NCBI RefSeq assembly: GCF_000325665.1
Contig: NC_019908.1
Coordinates: forward strand, 1,240,001 to 1,304,000
DNA from: Brachyspira pilosicoli P43/6/78
Lineage (GTDB): Bacteria > Spirochaetota > Brachyspiria > Brachyspirales > Brachyspiraceae
Direction: 5' to 3'
DNA: 64,000 nucleotides
A program made the position numbers and the translations under genes. Shown one piece after another: positions 1 through 9,207 of this stretch (positions are counted from its first letter, which is position 1; the number at the start of each line of letters is the position of its first letter). Under the pieces are notes generated by a model that was not told the origin of the DNA, made no database searches, and was given only the letters and a program-made list of their open reading frames with translations.

Positions 1-66
1 TATATAATTTATAATACAAAGATAGTATTTCTACTCAAAATAATATTCAAATGGTATTTTAATTTT

Positions 67-1296
67 ATGAAACAAGAAGGCCTCAATATTTTAGATAACA
101 TAAAAACAAAAATAAAAGAAATAGAAAATGAACTTATAAACATAAGAAGACATATACATTCATATCCAGAATTAAGCAATCAAGAATTTAACACTATGGA
201 GTTTATATCAAATTATTTAAACTTGCATGAAATAAAACATAAAACAAAAATAGCAAATACTGGAATTATAGCAGATATTTTGGGAGAAGATAAAAGTTTT
301 ACTATTGCATTTAGGGCAGATATGGACGCTTTGCCTATAGAGGATTTAAAACATTGCAGCTATGCATCAAAAAATAAAGGAGTCTGTCATGCTTGCGGAC
401 ATGATGTACATACTGCAATAAATATGGGTATAGCAAGAATATTTTCAAACAAAGATAAAAACTTCATTCCTCCATGCAATATAAGACTAATATTTCAGCC
501 TGCAGAAGAAACAACGGGCGGAGCTTCTAATATGATAAAAGAAAATGCCTTGCATAATGTTAATATCACTTATGCTCTTCATGTAGATGTAAATTCTAAC
601 GTAGGAAATATCAAAATAACTGACAGTATAGTTAATGCAAGCTGTTTAGATTTCAAAATAAAAATATACGGCAAAAAATCTCATGGAGCTAATCCTGCTG
701 ACGGAGTAGATGCTATAGTAGTATCAGCAAATATTATAAACGCCATACAAACTATCATAAGCAGAAGCACATATGTTGGAGAAAATGCAGTTATTACAAT
801 AGGCACTATTAATGGAGGAAAAGCTACAAATGTAATATGTGATTATGTGGAAATGACTGGAACTATTAGGGCATTAAGAGACACCACCATTAACAGCATA
901 ATAAATAAAATGAAAAAAATAATTAAAAACATAGCTATATCAATGGAAGCAGACGGAGAGTTTATAGAAACCACTTATTTTCCTGGATTAATTAACTGGA
1001 AAGAAGCTGCAAATATTATAAGAGAAAATGCTATAGATTTATTAGGAGAGAAAAACGTATTAAATATAAAACCGTCTTTAGGAGCTGAAGATTTTTCTTA
1101 TTTTATATTAAATAAGCCAGGAGCATTTTTTAATCTTGGTGCTAGAAACAATAAAAAATCAATAACACCTAATGCACATAGCGGTTTGTTTGATGTAGAT
1201 GAATCTTGCATTGCAATAGGGCTTACATTGCAAATAATGAATATATATAAAACCTACCTTCAAAGAGAAAATTTCCCAATGGGAATGCATAGATAA
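67..1296 (+). CDS. M20-family amidohydrolase (N-acyl amino acid / hippurate hydrolase type)
   Basis: Predicted cytoplasmic zinc peptidase of the M20D type, which removes acyl groups from N-acyl amino acids or trims small peptides. Visible motifs are RADMDALP at residues 83-90, HACGHD at 108-113 (metal-binding His and Cys), PAEE at 145-148 (catalytic and metal Glu) and GAEDF at 339-343. A dimerisation-type domain lies between the two halves of the catalytic domain. The 409-residue length is normal for the family. No signal peptide is seen. The ATG at 67 has only a weak ribosome-binding site, but an in-frame stop lies just upstream. The true substrate cannot be read from sequence. The peptide-binding lipoprotein gene follows but has its own promoter. 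Confidence 0.9.
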   Translation: MKQEGLNILDNIKTKIKEIENELINIRRHIHSYPELSNQEFNTMEFISNYLNLHEIKHKTKIANTGIIADILGEDKSFTIAFRADMDALPIEDLKHCSYASKNKGVCHACGHDVHTAINMGIARIFSNKDKNFIPPCNIRLIFQPAEETTGGASNMIKENALHNVNITYALHVDVNSNVGNIKITDSIVNASCLDFKIKIYGKKSHGANPADGVDAIVVSANIINAIQTIISRSTYVGENAVITIGTINGGKATNVICDYVEMTGTIRALRDTTINSIINKMKKIIKNIAISMEADGEFIETTYFPGLINWKEAANIIRENAIDLLGEKNVLNIKPSLGAEDFSYFILNKPGAFFNLGARNNKKSITPNAHSGLFDVDESCIAIGLTLQIMNIYKTYLQRENFPMGMHR

Positions 1297-1328
1297 TATA
1301 ATATTTTATAAATAATAAAAAAAACTTA

Positions 1329-1359
1329 TTGACAAGATTATATTATAAAATATAATCTT
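1329..1359 (+). promoter_or_regulatory. Consensus promoter of oppA overlaid by a long palindrome
   Basis: TTGACA at 1329-1334 and TATAAT at 1351-1356 are separated by 16 bp. The spacer and -10 are covered by an inverted repeat: AGATTATATT at 1335-1344 and its exact complement AATATAATCT at 1349-1358, extended by one more pair at 1334 and 1359. A regulator bound here would block RNA polymerase. The operator role is inferred. Confidence 0.75.
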
Positions 1360-1389
1360 TCTAAAAAATCTATACTAAGGGTGGGTAAT

Positions 1390-2994
1390 ATGAAAAAATA
1401 TATTATTATTCTTACCGCTTTATTCTTATCTATTTTATCTTGTACAAATAAAAAGACTATCGACGAAAACACTATTTATGTAAATCTTGGAGCAGAACCA
1501 AAAACTATAGACCCTGCTCTAAATATTACATTACAAGGCTCTACTTATGTAACGCATTTATTTGAATGCTTAACTACAAAATATAAAGATATAGCCATTC
1601 AGCCAGGTGCTGCAGAAAGTTGGGATATATCTGAAGACGGTCTTACATATATATTTCATTTAAGAACCAACGGTAAATGGTCTGACGGAAAACCTCTAAC
1701 AGCAAAAGATTTTGAATATTCTTGGAAGAGAGTTGTTGATCCAAATACAGCAAGCGAGCCTAGTTATTTATTTGAGCCTATACTTAACTTTTCTAATGTA
1801 AATGCTGGATATATGCCTGTTGATGAGTTTGGTATAAAAGCTTTAGATGATTATACATTAGAAGTAAAACTAGAATATCCTACTGCTTATTTTTTGGAGC
1901 TTGTAAATCTTCCTGTATTTTCACCTGTAAGAAAAGATATGGTTGAAAAAAATCCTGATAATTGGACTAGAGACCCTAAAACTTGTATTGGTAATGGTGC
2001 TTTTATGTTGAAAGAGAGAAAACCAGATGAAAGCATTACTGTTGTAAAAAATACTAATTATTGGGGAGCTGATACAATAGTGGCTGAAAGAATTAAATTC
2101 GTTCTTATGGATAATCCTAATTCTGCAGTTGCTGGTGTTAAAGAAGGCTCTCTTCATTTCTCTGACCAATTTCCATATCAAGATGTAGACACATTAAGAG
2201 AAGAAGGTTTAATAGATACAGCAACAAGAATAGGTACTCAATATTATGCACTCAACACTACAAATGAAACTCTAAAAGACAAAAGAGTAAGAAAAGCATT
2301 ATCACTTGCTATAGACAGAAATTATATAGTAGATAATATTATAAAATCTGGTAAGCCAGCTGGTGCATTAGTACCTTGGGGGGTTACAGATGTTGAAGGA
2401 TATTTTAGAGATAATGCCGGTGAATATATAAGCACAAATAAAGCAGATTATCAAAAAAATGTAGAAGAAGCTAAAAGGTTAATGGCAGAAGCAGGATATC
2501 CAAACGGAGAGGGTTTTCCTGTATTAGAGTTTTATCTTACATTTAGTAATGATATACCTATGTTTGAAGCTGTACAGAATATGTGGAAAGAGAATCTTGG
2601 TATAGATGTTAAACTTACACAAATGGAGTTTGCACCGTTTATTCATGCATTTAGAACAGAGAGAAATTATACTATGGCAGCTGCAAGTTGGACTGGAAGC
2701 TATAACGATCCTACTACTTTTTTAGGTATGTTTGTTAGCTATTCATATAAAAACCACTCTCTATTTACAAACCAAGCTTTTGATGAAGCAATTAGTATAG
2801 CATCAAAAACTACTGACCAAAATATTAGAATGAGAGAATTACACAAAGCAGAAAAAATACTTATAGAAGATGAAGCTGTTATTATACCTATAGCGTATTT
2901 TGAACCTGCTGTATTAAAAAGCCCTAAATTAAAAGATGTGTTCTATATACCTTTTGCTCAATATAAATTTTCTTATTCATATTTAGAAAAATAA
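1390..2994 (+). CDS. oppA: Oligopeptide ABC transporter substrate-binding lipoprotein (OppA family)
   Basis: Captures peptides outside the inner membrane for an Opp-type ABC importer; no permease or ATPase genes adjoin it. The N-terminus is a lipoprotein signal with two lysines, a hydrophobic run and Cys18 after ILS. The family 5 solute-binding fold is evident from the segment GLTYIFHLR followed by WSDGKPLTAKDFEYSWKRV, and RVRKALSLAIDR in the C-terminal lobe. Length of about 534 residues is normal. I chose ATG 1390 rather than the in-frame GTG at 1381 because AAGGGTGG sits just upstream and the signal peptide starts there. It is a single-gene unit with a consensus promoter upstream and a strong terminator downstream. 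Orphan OppA paralogues are common in spirochaetes. Confidence 0.92.
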   Translation: MKKYIIILTALFLSILSCTNKKTIDENTIYVNLGAEPKTIDPALNITLQGSTYVTHLFECLTTKYKDIAIQPGAAESWDISEDGLTYIFHLRTNGKWSDGKPLTAKDFEYSWKRVVDPNTASEPSYLFEPILNFSNVNAGYMPVDEFGIKALDDYTLEVKLEYPTAYFLELVNLPVFSPVRKDMVEKNPDNWTRDPKTCIGNGAFMLKERKPDESITVVKNTNYWGADTIVAERIKFVLMDNPNSAVAGVKEGSLHFSDQFPYQDVDTLREEGLIDTATRIGTQYYALNTTNETLKDKRVRKALSLAIDRNYIVDNIIKSGKPAGALVPWGVTDVEGYFRDNAGEYISTNKADYQKNVEEAKRLMAEAGYPNGEGFPVLEFYLTFSNDIPMFEAVQNMWKENLGIDVKLTQMEFAPFIHAFRTERNYTMAAASWTGSYNDPTTFLGMFVSYSYKNHSLFTNQAFDEAISIASKTTDQNIRMRELHKAEKILIEDEAVIIPIAYFEPAVLKSPKLKDVFYIPFAQYKFSYSYLEK

Positions 2995-3021
2995 TTTTAT
3001 ATTAATAATTTATTATTTTTT

Positions 3022-3058
3022 ATATCCTTATTATTGATAATAATAAGGATATTTTTTT
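3022..3058 (+). terminator. Rho-independent terminator of oppA
   Basis: Perfect 14-bp stem, ATATCCTTATTATT at 3022-3035 with its complement at 3039-3052, a three-base loop, then six T. It lies 27 bp after the oppA stop. Confidence 0.9.
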
Positions 3059-3084
3059 AAATTAACTTTGCTTAATATAATATA

Positions 3085-3114
3085 TTGACAAGTAATCAAT
3101 CTATAATATATAAT
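3085..3114 (+). promoter_or_regulatory. Promoter of the first MATE gene
   Basis: TTGACA at 3085-3090 and TATAAT at 3109-3114 with 18-bp spacing. The start codon follows about 38 bp after the -10. Confidence 0.7.
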
Positions 3115-3152
3115 ACTGCACTAAAATACATATTAATTTTTTGAGCAAAAAC

Positions 3153-4541
3153 ATGAACAATAATCATTTGATTAAAAATAAATTATTTGGAAATTTAGAT
3201 TTTTACAAATTATGCATTTCAATAGCTGTACCTGTAATGCTTCAGCAGCTTATAATGGGAATGGTATCATTAATAGATAATTTTATGGTGGCAGAACTCG
3301 GTGATATAAAAATGGCTGCCGTAAATGTATCTAATCAGCTTAATTTTATATATTTAGTAATACTCAACACTTGTTATGGTGCGGGCGGAATATATATGGC
3401 ACAAAATGCCGGTGCTGACAACAAAGAAGGTATGCAGCAGGCATTTAGATTTAAAGTAATACTTCCTTTTACTATATCAGCTATATATATGATATTAATG
3501 CTTATAAATCCAGAAATATTCATGCGTTTAATGACAAATGGAAACAATTCACAAGAGGCAATTTTAGCTTCAAGTACTAAATATATGAGTATAATAGCTT
3601 TTACATTTATACCAATATCAATTTCTGGGGCAATAGGAACTTCTTACAGAGAAATAGGTAAACCGCATATACCTCTTATAATATCAGTAATAGCAACATT
3701 CTGTAATACATTTGGAAACTATATTTTAATATACGGAAACTTTGGAGCTCCTAGACTTGAAGAAACTGGTGCTGCTATTGCAACTCTTATTGCTAGAATA
3801 ATAGAGATGATATTATTTATAGTGTATATCAAATTGCATAAAGAAAAGTTTTATGTAAGAACTAGAGAAATTTTAAAAGTAAAACTTAATGTATTTTATT
3901 CTATGCTAAAGAAATCTAGTTTAATATTTTTAAGTGAAATAAGCTGGGGACTTAGCGAAATGTTTATGACGGCACTATACAACAGCAGAGGCGGTGCTGA
4001 AACTGTTGCGGGTATGGCTTCTGGTTTTACTATAGCTAATATATTTTATTTAGTATTTCAGGGAATATTTGTATCTACTATGGTTGTGGTTGGAGGAACA
4101 CTTGGAAGGGGTGAACTTGAAGATGCAAAAAATAAAGCAAGGTGGATATTAAATGGGTCTGTTATAGCGGGGGCTGTAGTTGGGCTAGTGCAAATGTCTT
4201 CTACCCTATTAATACCTTTTATATTTTCAAAATTAACTCCAGATGCTCAGGGTATAACTAGAAGTTTAGTAATATTAATAGCTTCATATATGCCTGTTTG
4301 GACTTATATTAATGCTCAATTTGCTGTTTCGAGAGCTGGAGGTGATACGGTGTTTGGTTTTGCGGTAGATGTGCCTGTGTCTTTACTTATGTTTGCACCT
4401 TTGGCTTTGATACTTGCAAAGTTTACTACAGTAGGTCCTGTTGCTATGTTTGGTATAGCGAAATTAACTGACTTTGCAAAAATTACAATAGGTGTCATAA
4501 TGCTTAAAAAAGAAAGATGGGTAAGAAAATTGACAGAATAA
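3153..4541 (+). CDS. MATE-family multidrug efflux transporter
   Basis: Predicted inner-membrane antiporter exporting cationic drugs or metabolites in exchange for Na+ or H+. The protein has about twelve hydrophobic helices in two similar halves, with the family-typical opening ISIAVPVMLQQLIMGMVSLID and the mirrored start of the second half near residue 245. About 462 residues is normal. ATG 3153 is preferred; an in-frame TTG at 3141 would add four residues. It has its own promoter and is followed by a convergent gene. It is one of three MATE genes here and is not close in sequence to the other two. Substrate unknown. Confidence 0.9.
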   Translation: MNNNHLIKNKLFGNLDFYKLCISIAVPVMLQQLIMGMVSLIDNFMVAELGDIKMAAVNVSNQLNFIYLVILNTCYGAGGIYMAQNAGADNKEGMQQAFRFKVILPFTISAIYMILMLINPEIFMRLMTNGNNSQEAILASSTKYMSIIAFTFIPISISGAIGTSYREIGKPHIPLIISVIATFCNTFGNYILIYGNFGAPRLEETGAAIATLIARIIEMILFIVYIKLHKEKFYVRTREILKVKLNVFYSMLKKSSLIFLSEISWGLSEMFMTALYNSRGGAETVAGMASGFTIANIFYLVFQGIFVSTMVVVGGTLGRGELEDAKNKARWILNGSVIAGAVVGLVQMSSTLLIPFIFSKLTPDAQGITRSLVILIASYMPVWTYINAQFAVSRAGGDTVFGFAVDVPVSLLMFAPLALILAKFTTVGPVAMFGIAKLTDFAKITIGVIMLKKERWVRKLTE

Positions 4542-4565
4542 AAAAACTATTTTAGCAAAAAATAT

Positions 4566-4585
4566 ATTTTGTAAAACCACAAAAT
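4566..4585. terminator. Weak hairpin between convergent genes
   Basis: ATTTTGT at 4566-4572 and ACAAAAT at 4579-4585 around a six-base loop lie between the convergent MATE and cvpA-like genes. T-runs on either side are short, so termination is uncertain. Confidence 0.35.
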
Positions 4586-4596
4586 TTCTAGTATTT

Positions 4597-5052
4597 TTAT
4601 ACAAAATTGTTCATGTAATTATTAGTATTAAATATATTATATATAAACATTAAAACTTTTGAGCTATATATAATACCGCCATACTCTGTCATATTTAGTA
4701 CAAAATATGATACAAGAGAAATTATAAGAGAAACTATAAATAGCATAACTATTGCCCCAAGAATCCTATCTACCCAAGATAAAAATATCATCTTTAAAAC
4801 TTTTTTTATGCTATCTGCCGCCTTTGAAAGTATTATCCTTATTACAGAATAACTTATAAGAAATGACACTATTTTTAATATAATAGAATGGTCAAAATAT
4901 TTAGAAGCATGATTATATATAATTGGTGCTATGATAAAAGTAGATATTATAGCTATCACTGGTATTGTAATTGATATAATACCTCTATAAAAACCATAAA
5001 TAAATATAAATACTAAAAATATTATTACAACTATATCAATATTATTAAACAT
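4597..5052 (-). CDS. cvpA: CvpA-family membrane protein
   Basis: Small inner-membrane protein of 151 residues with four hydrophobic segments (about residues 5-25, 28-48, 62-82 and 100-122). The N-terminal pattern, an Asp within the first helix followed by FIYGFYRGII, is the CvpA signature. In enterobacteria CvpA is needed for colicin V production and envelope stress tolerance; the molecular role is unclear. It lies 3 bp downstream of the chemoreceptor-like gene and is probably the last gene of that transcript. The assignment is from fold and motif only. Confidence 0.72.
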   Translation of the reverse strand: MFNNIDIVVIIFLVFIFIYGFYRGIISITIPVIAIISTFIIAPIIYNHASKYFDHSIILKIVSFLISYSVIRIILSKAADSIKKVLKMIFLSWVDRILGAIVMLFIVSLIISLVSYFVLNMTEYGGIIYSSKVLMFIYNIFNTNNYMNNFV

Positions 5053-5055
5053 ACA

Positions 5056-6999
5056 CTATTTTTTCAATAAAGTTATTATAGGTTTAAAAGCCATACTGCT
5101 TTTATTTCTATGAGTGCTTATAATATTTGAAAGAGTTTCTATATAAGTATGCGAAGCAGATGAGTAATTACCTATTTTCTTTATAACATCATTAAGCTCA
5201 TCTTTTACTTCTATAATTCTGCTAAAGCTTCCTAAAATTTTAATTATATCAGCACCCTGAGAATCTATTTTTAAGTTTAAGCTATTTTGAATATCAAGCA
5301 TAGCTACAATATTTTCTCTTACAGAAGATACTATATCACTTTGCTCTTCTACTATATTATACATAACATTATTATATTTCTCTAATAATTTAAAATTTTC
5401 AAACTCTGTAGAAATTTTACTAATACGCTCTTCTATATTTTTAATATAAGCATCTATATTTTCAACAATTTTCTTAGTTTCATTTTCTATATTCTTACAA
5501 TGCTCATCTATATAAAAAGAAGAGTTCTCTATTAAAACCAATCCGCCAAATATATCTGTAAGCATACTCTCTATAGATGCAGTACCCTTTGAAATCTCAA
5601 AAGATAATACCCCTATCTCTTTAGATACAACAGAAAAACTCTTACCCAAAACACCAGCCTTAGATGCTTGTATACCGGCATTGATAGAAAGCAAATTTGT
5701 TTTATTAGTCATATTTTTTATATATTCTATAGTATCATATATATCTTCTGTTACTTTGTTTACATCTTTAAAATTTTCAAAATGCTGTTTTATATCAGCA
5801 ATAGTATTATTAGAACTCTCTTCTATATTCTTTTTTATTTCTTTTAAATCTTCATTTAAAGAAGATATTTGCTCATAAGATAAATTAGATACATTCATAT
5901 TAGACATAGTCTGAGATAAAGCTCTAAAATGTTCTTGCATTTGATTTTTATATTTATCAAAAAAAGTAAATATAGTATTAGTAAACTTTATACCATCTCT
6001 AATAAGATGTTTTTTACTCTCTTTCGTATCTCCTAATTTGTTTTTTGAATCTATAACAGTATTTATTTTATTTTCTATAATGTTTAAAGCATCTTTATTC
6101 TCTTTATCTACTTCTAAAACAAACATAGAAGAATCCATAAAATTTCTATCTATATTATTTAACTTTTCTGATATATTATTTATCTCAGTTACAATATTTA
6201 AATTAGATTTTAATCTGTTATTTAATATAGTATCCTTTCTTATAGATTCCAAAGCATTTCTTGTAAAAGAAGAAAATATAGCAACAGAACTAATCAAATA
6301 AGACAATATAACCGCTAAATCTAATTTATCAAAATATATATCTTTTCTTATATTAAAAAACTCTATATTTGTAATAACTAAAACAAAAGATAAAAGATTA
6401 GAAAGTATAATAATACTATTTCCAACTATGCTGTATCCTAAAAATATATCAATTACCATAGGTACAAAAGCCATAGCATATATAATCAAACTTAAATAAG
6501 TAAGATAAACAAAGAAAGTACCATTACCTAAAACAGTAAATGCATTATCTGGGAAACTTTTTAAAGTTGTACTAAAAAATGTATTTTTATTTATTATACT
6601 TACAACAACAAGAGAAGCTATAATCAAGATAGTAATAAATATAATTAAATTACTAATATTACCAACTATTTTTTCATTTTTTAAGAAAACTCTATTATTA
6701 ATTGGAAGCAAAGCAATAATAAGCAAAAATATTATATGATTAATTATATATAAATTGGAAGCTAATACAACGTCATTACCAGACATACCTAAAAATATTA
6801 TAATAAAAGATATTATATTATATAAAAGTAAAAGCAAAAGTGCTAAGGCTACCATAATATAAGTACGCTGTCTGGTTTTTACAATTAATATTGTATAAAG
6901 CATAATAAATATAAAAACCATGGAAGTACCAATGATAGGTACTAGTAATTCTATAATCGAAACATTATATCCTGGTATAAAATTAGTTAATATATTCAT
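5056..6999 (-). CDS. Chemoreceptor-like protein with about seven membrane helices and a divergent signalling tip
   Basis: 647 residues. The first 245 contain about seven hydrophobic helices and no large extracytoplasmic domain. The rest is coiled coil with a methyl-accepting chemotaxis hairpin centred near residues 436-460, reading TNLLSINAGIQASKAG. The canonical tip has LNAAIEAARAGE, so here the conserved Glu and Arg are replaced by Gln and Lys. No HAMP domain is obvious. It may signal to CheA/CheW, or may have lost that contact. It lies 14 bp after a paralogue with the same layout and 3 bp before the cvpA-like gene, which suggests a three-gene operon. The ligand is unknown. Confidence 0.75.
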   Translation of the reverse strand: MNILTNFIPGYNVSIIELLVPIIGTSMVFIFIMLYTILIVKTRQRTYIMVALALLLLLLYNIISFIIIFLGMSGNDVVLASNLYIINHIIFLLIIALLPINNRVFLKNEKIVGNISNLIIFITILIIASLVVVSIINKNTFFSTTLKSFPDNAFTVLGNGTFFVYLTYLSLIIYAMAFVPMVIDIFLGYSIVGNSIIILSNLLSFVLVITNIEFFNIRKDIYFDKLDLAVILSYLISSVAIFSSFTRNALESIRKDTILNNRLKSNLNIVTEINNISEKLNNIDRNFMDSSMFVLEVDKENKDALNIIENKINTVIDSKNKLGDTKESKKHLIRDGIKFTNTIFTFFDKYKNQMQEHFRALSQTMSNMNVSNLSYEQISSLNEDLKEIKKNIEESSNNTIADIKQHFENFKDVNKVTEDIYDTIEYIKNMTNKTNLLSINAGIQASKAGVLGKSFSVVSKEIGVLSFEISKGTASIESMLTDIFGGLVLIENSSFYIDEHCKNIENETKKIVENIDAYIKNIEERISKISTEFENFKLLEKYNNVMYNIVEEQSDIVSSVRENIVAMLDIQNSLNLKIDSQGADIIKILGSFSRIIEVKDELNDVIKKIGNYSSASHTYIETLSNIISTHRNKSSMAFKPIITLLKK

Positions 7000-7013
7000 A
7001 TATTTTTATGCCC

Positions 7014-8951
7014 TTATATTACTTTAGAATATTCATTAATAACCTTTTTGAGATTATCTGAATATTCCAATAATTTTTTAGTTTCTTCATCAAGCTTATT
7101 AGTTATATCTTCAAAATCTTCACTAGTAGCAAGCAATTTATTCATATCTTTCATAATATTTTTTATTTCAATATTTTGATTGTTAGCATTTTGTGATATA
7201 TCTGATATATAATCATTAAACTCTTCTATTTTTGTTTTTATATTCATAAAGTCATTTTCTTCATTAACTATAATAGTACTCATATCAGATATAGAATTAT
7301 ACATTTTATCTGTACTCTTTATTATATTAATATTATAATCATTTTGCCTTTCCATACTATTATTGAATTTTGTTAATCTATTATGATAAGAAGAAGTTTC
7401 ACGCATTAATTCCATAGTACCAGCTTTTATACTATTGCTAGCATAGTTATAATTTTTAAAAATTTCTTCTATTTGAAATAAAAGTTTTTGCATCTTTTGA
7501 GTAATATTTCCTGTCTCTACAACTAACTCAGAAACCTCTTTAGATACTACATTAAAGTTATGATACCATTCTCCAGATTTAGATGCCTGTATGCTTGAAT
7601 TAATTGAGAGTGTTTTTACTTTATCTTGCATATTAGTCATAAATGATAATATCTTATTTATCTGAAAAGATAGCTGGTTAAACACTAAAGTTTTATCTAA
7701 GATTTTTATTATATCATTTCTTTCTTTTTCTATATTTAATTGAAACTCTTCAAAACTTTTTAATATATTAACACTTTCAGATTGTAAAATATAAACTTCT
7801 TTTACTGATTCTTGCAATATATTAATATACTCTTCAAGCATATTTTTTTGCATTTCAGAACTAACTTGTAAATTAGGATAAGTTTCTATTAGCTGTTCTA
7901 TTTTTTCTATATTAGTATTACCGTCATTTACTTGGAAATTTTCTATAGTGATAAATTCATTTGTATTATCTATTATTTTAGATATATCTGTTTTTAAATT
8001 ATTAACAGATAAATTTGTATTTTTTACTTTATCTACCAAAGTACCCACAAGACTATTAAAATGTTCTCTTAACTCAAGCAATTTTGATGAAGTATTCATT
8101 GCTGTGTTAATAATAACAGCGTCTTGAGCTTTAATTGATTCCAAGTCATAATATTTAGTATCAGACCTTTTGTACACCGCATCAATAAAATTAACAATAT
8201 AACCATAAACTGAAAAAATATTAAAAATCATATAAACTAAAGAAAATCTAGAAAAAGAAAAAGACGGCAGCAACAAATAATTACTAGAATATTTTGAATA
8301 AGTAGAAATTCCATTAAAATCATCAAAAAATGCTAATGATATCATAGATATTAATACTAATGTACCTATATTAACTTTATATATTTTATTAACAAATATT
8401 TCATAAAGAAACATACATATTATTATTACACTATAAACAGAGAATATAAAATCTCTAAAAATATATATAGGTCCTATTGCTCCTCTCACTTTTACACTAT
8501 TAACAGCAGAACTATTTAATGTAGCAGTAACCTCTGTTGTAGAAACAAACAACTGAGAATAAATTAAAGCAATAACTAATATTACCATAAATAAAAATAT
8601 AGCCACACTTTCTGCCTTATCTAGAAAAGAATGCAATTTATCATTCAGTTTTAAAGTATTTTTAGTATATCTAATCCAAGGGAGTATGGTTAATGATATG
8701 GCTATTTGTTCTATTTTATACATTAATAGAGATAATTTAACATTTTGTATAGATAACGAAACTATTATATTTATTGTTTCTGAAAGTGTAAAAATAAAGC
8801 ATAATATAGAAAGGAACAATGCTATCAACTGAGTTTCTTCATATAGTTTGAAAAATATATAAAAATGCACTATTATAGCAACAAATGCTATAACAGCTGC
8901 TATTGTGGATACACCCAATTCTATAATTACGCTATGAAAAAAATAATTCAT
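7014..8951 (-). CDS. Second chemoreceptor-like protein with multi-pass membrane domain
   Basis: 645 residues and similar in architecture to its downstream neighbour. About seven hydrophobic helices fill residues 10-250, followed by long coiled coil. The tip region near residues 445-470 reads VKTLSINSSIQASKSG followed by NFNVVSKEVSEL, matching the chemoreceptor hairpin but with Gln replacing the tip Glu. The shared deviation IQASK in both proteins suggests one divergent class rather than random decay. It is the first gene of the presumed operon; the 256-bp gap to valS must hold divergent promoters. It could also be a scaffold or sensor outside chemotaxis. Confidence 0.75.
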   Translation of the reverse strand: MNYFFHSVIIELGVSTIAAVIAFVAIIVHFYIFFKLYEETQLIALFLSILCFIFTLSETINIIVSLSIQNVKLSLLMYKIEQIAISLTILPWIRYTKNTLKLNDKLHSFLDKAESVAIFLFMVILVIALIYSQLFVSTTEVTATLNSSAVNSVKVRGAIGPIYIFRDFIFSVYSVIIICMFLYEIFVNKIYKVNIGTLVLISMISLAFFDDFNGISTYSKYSSNYLLLPSFSFSRFSLVYMIFNIFSVYGYIVNFIDAVYKRSDTKYYDLESIKAQDAVIINTAMNTSSKLLELREHFNSLVGTLVDKVKNTNLSVNNLKTDISKIIDNTNEFITIENFQVNDGNTNIEKIEQLIETYPNLQVSSEMQKNMLEEYINILQESVKEVYILQSESVNILKSFEEFQLNIEKERNDIIKILDKTLVFNQLSFQINKILSFMTNMQDKVKTLSINSSIQASKSGEWYHNFNVVSKEVSELVVETGNITQKMQKLLFQIEEIFKNYNYASNSIKAGTMELMRETSSYHNRLTKFNNSMERQNDYNINIIKSTDKMYNSISDMSTIIVNEENDFMNIKTKIEEFNDYISDISQNANNQNIEIKNIMKDMNKLLATSEDFEDITNKLDEETKKLLEYSDNLKKVINEYSKVI

Positions 8952-9128
8952 AATTTACAAAACCTTAATTACTCTATTATATACTATAAACAAATATATT
9001 TAAACTAAATTATATATAAAGTATCTTTTATATCATCGGCATTATAGCAGTAACTATTTATTATAACAAATTATTTTTTATTTCTAAATTTGATTGATAA
9101 TGAATAGCAAATAATATATAAATTAGAA

Positions 9129-9156
9129 TTGAAAAATATTGTATATAGTATAAAAT
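9129..9156 (+). promoter_or_regulatory. Possible valS promoter
   Basis: TTGAAA at 9129-9134 and TAAAAT at 9151-9156 with 16-bp spacing, about 50 bp before the valS start. The -10 match is modest. No T-box leader hairpin is visible. Confidence 0.4.
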
Positions 9157-9207
9157 AAAATATCAATTTTTAAGATTATTATATTGATTAATTGGAGGAA
9201 AGAGAGT

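Noticed and set aside
9000-9207. T-box or other tRNA-sensing leader before valS
   Set aside because: No specifier hairpin or T-box consensus is visible and the leader after the likely promoter is short.
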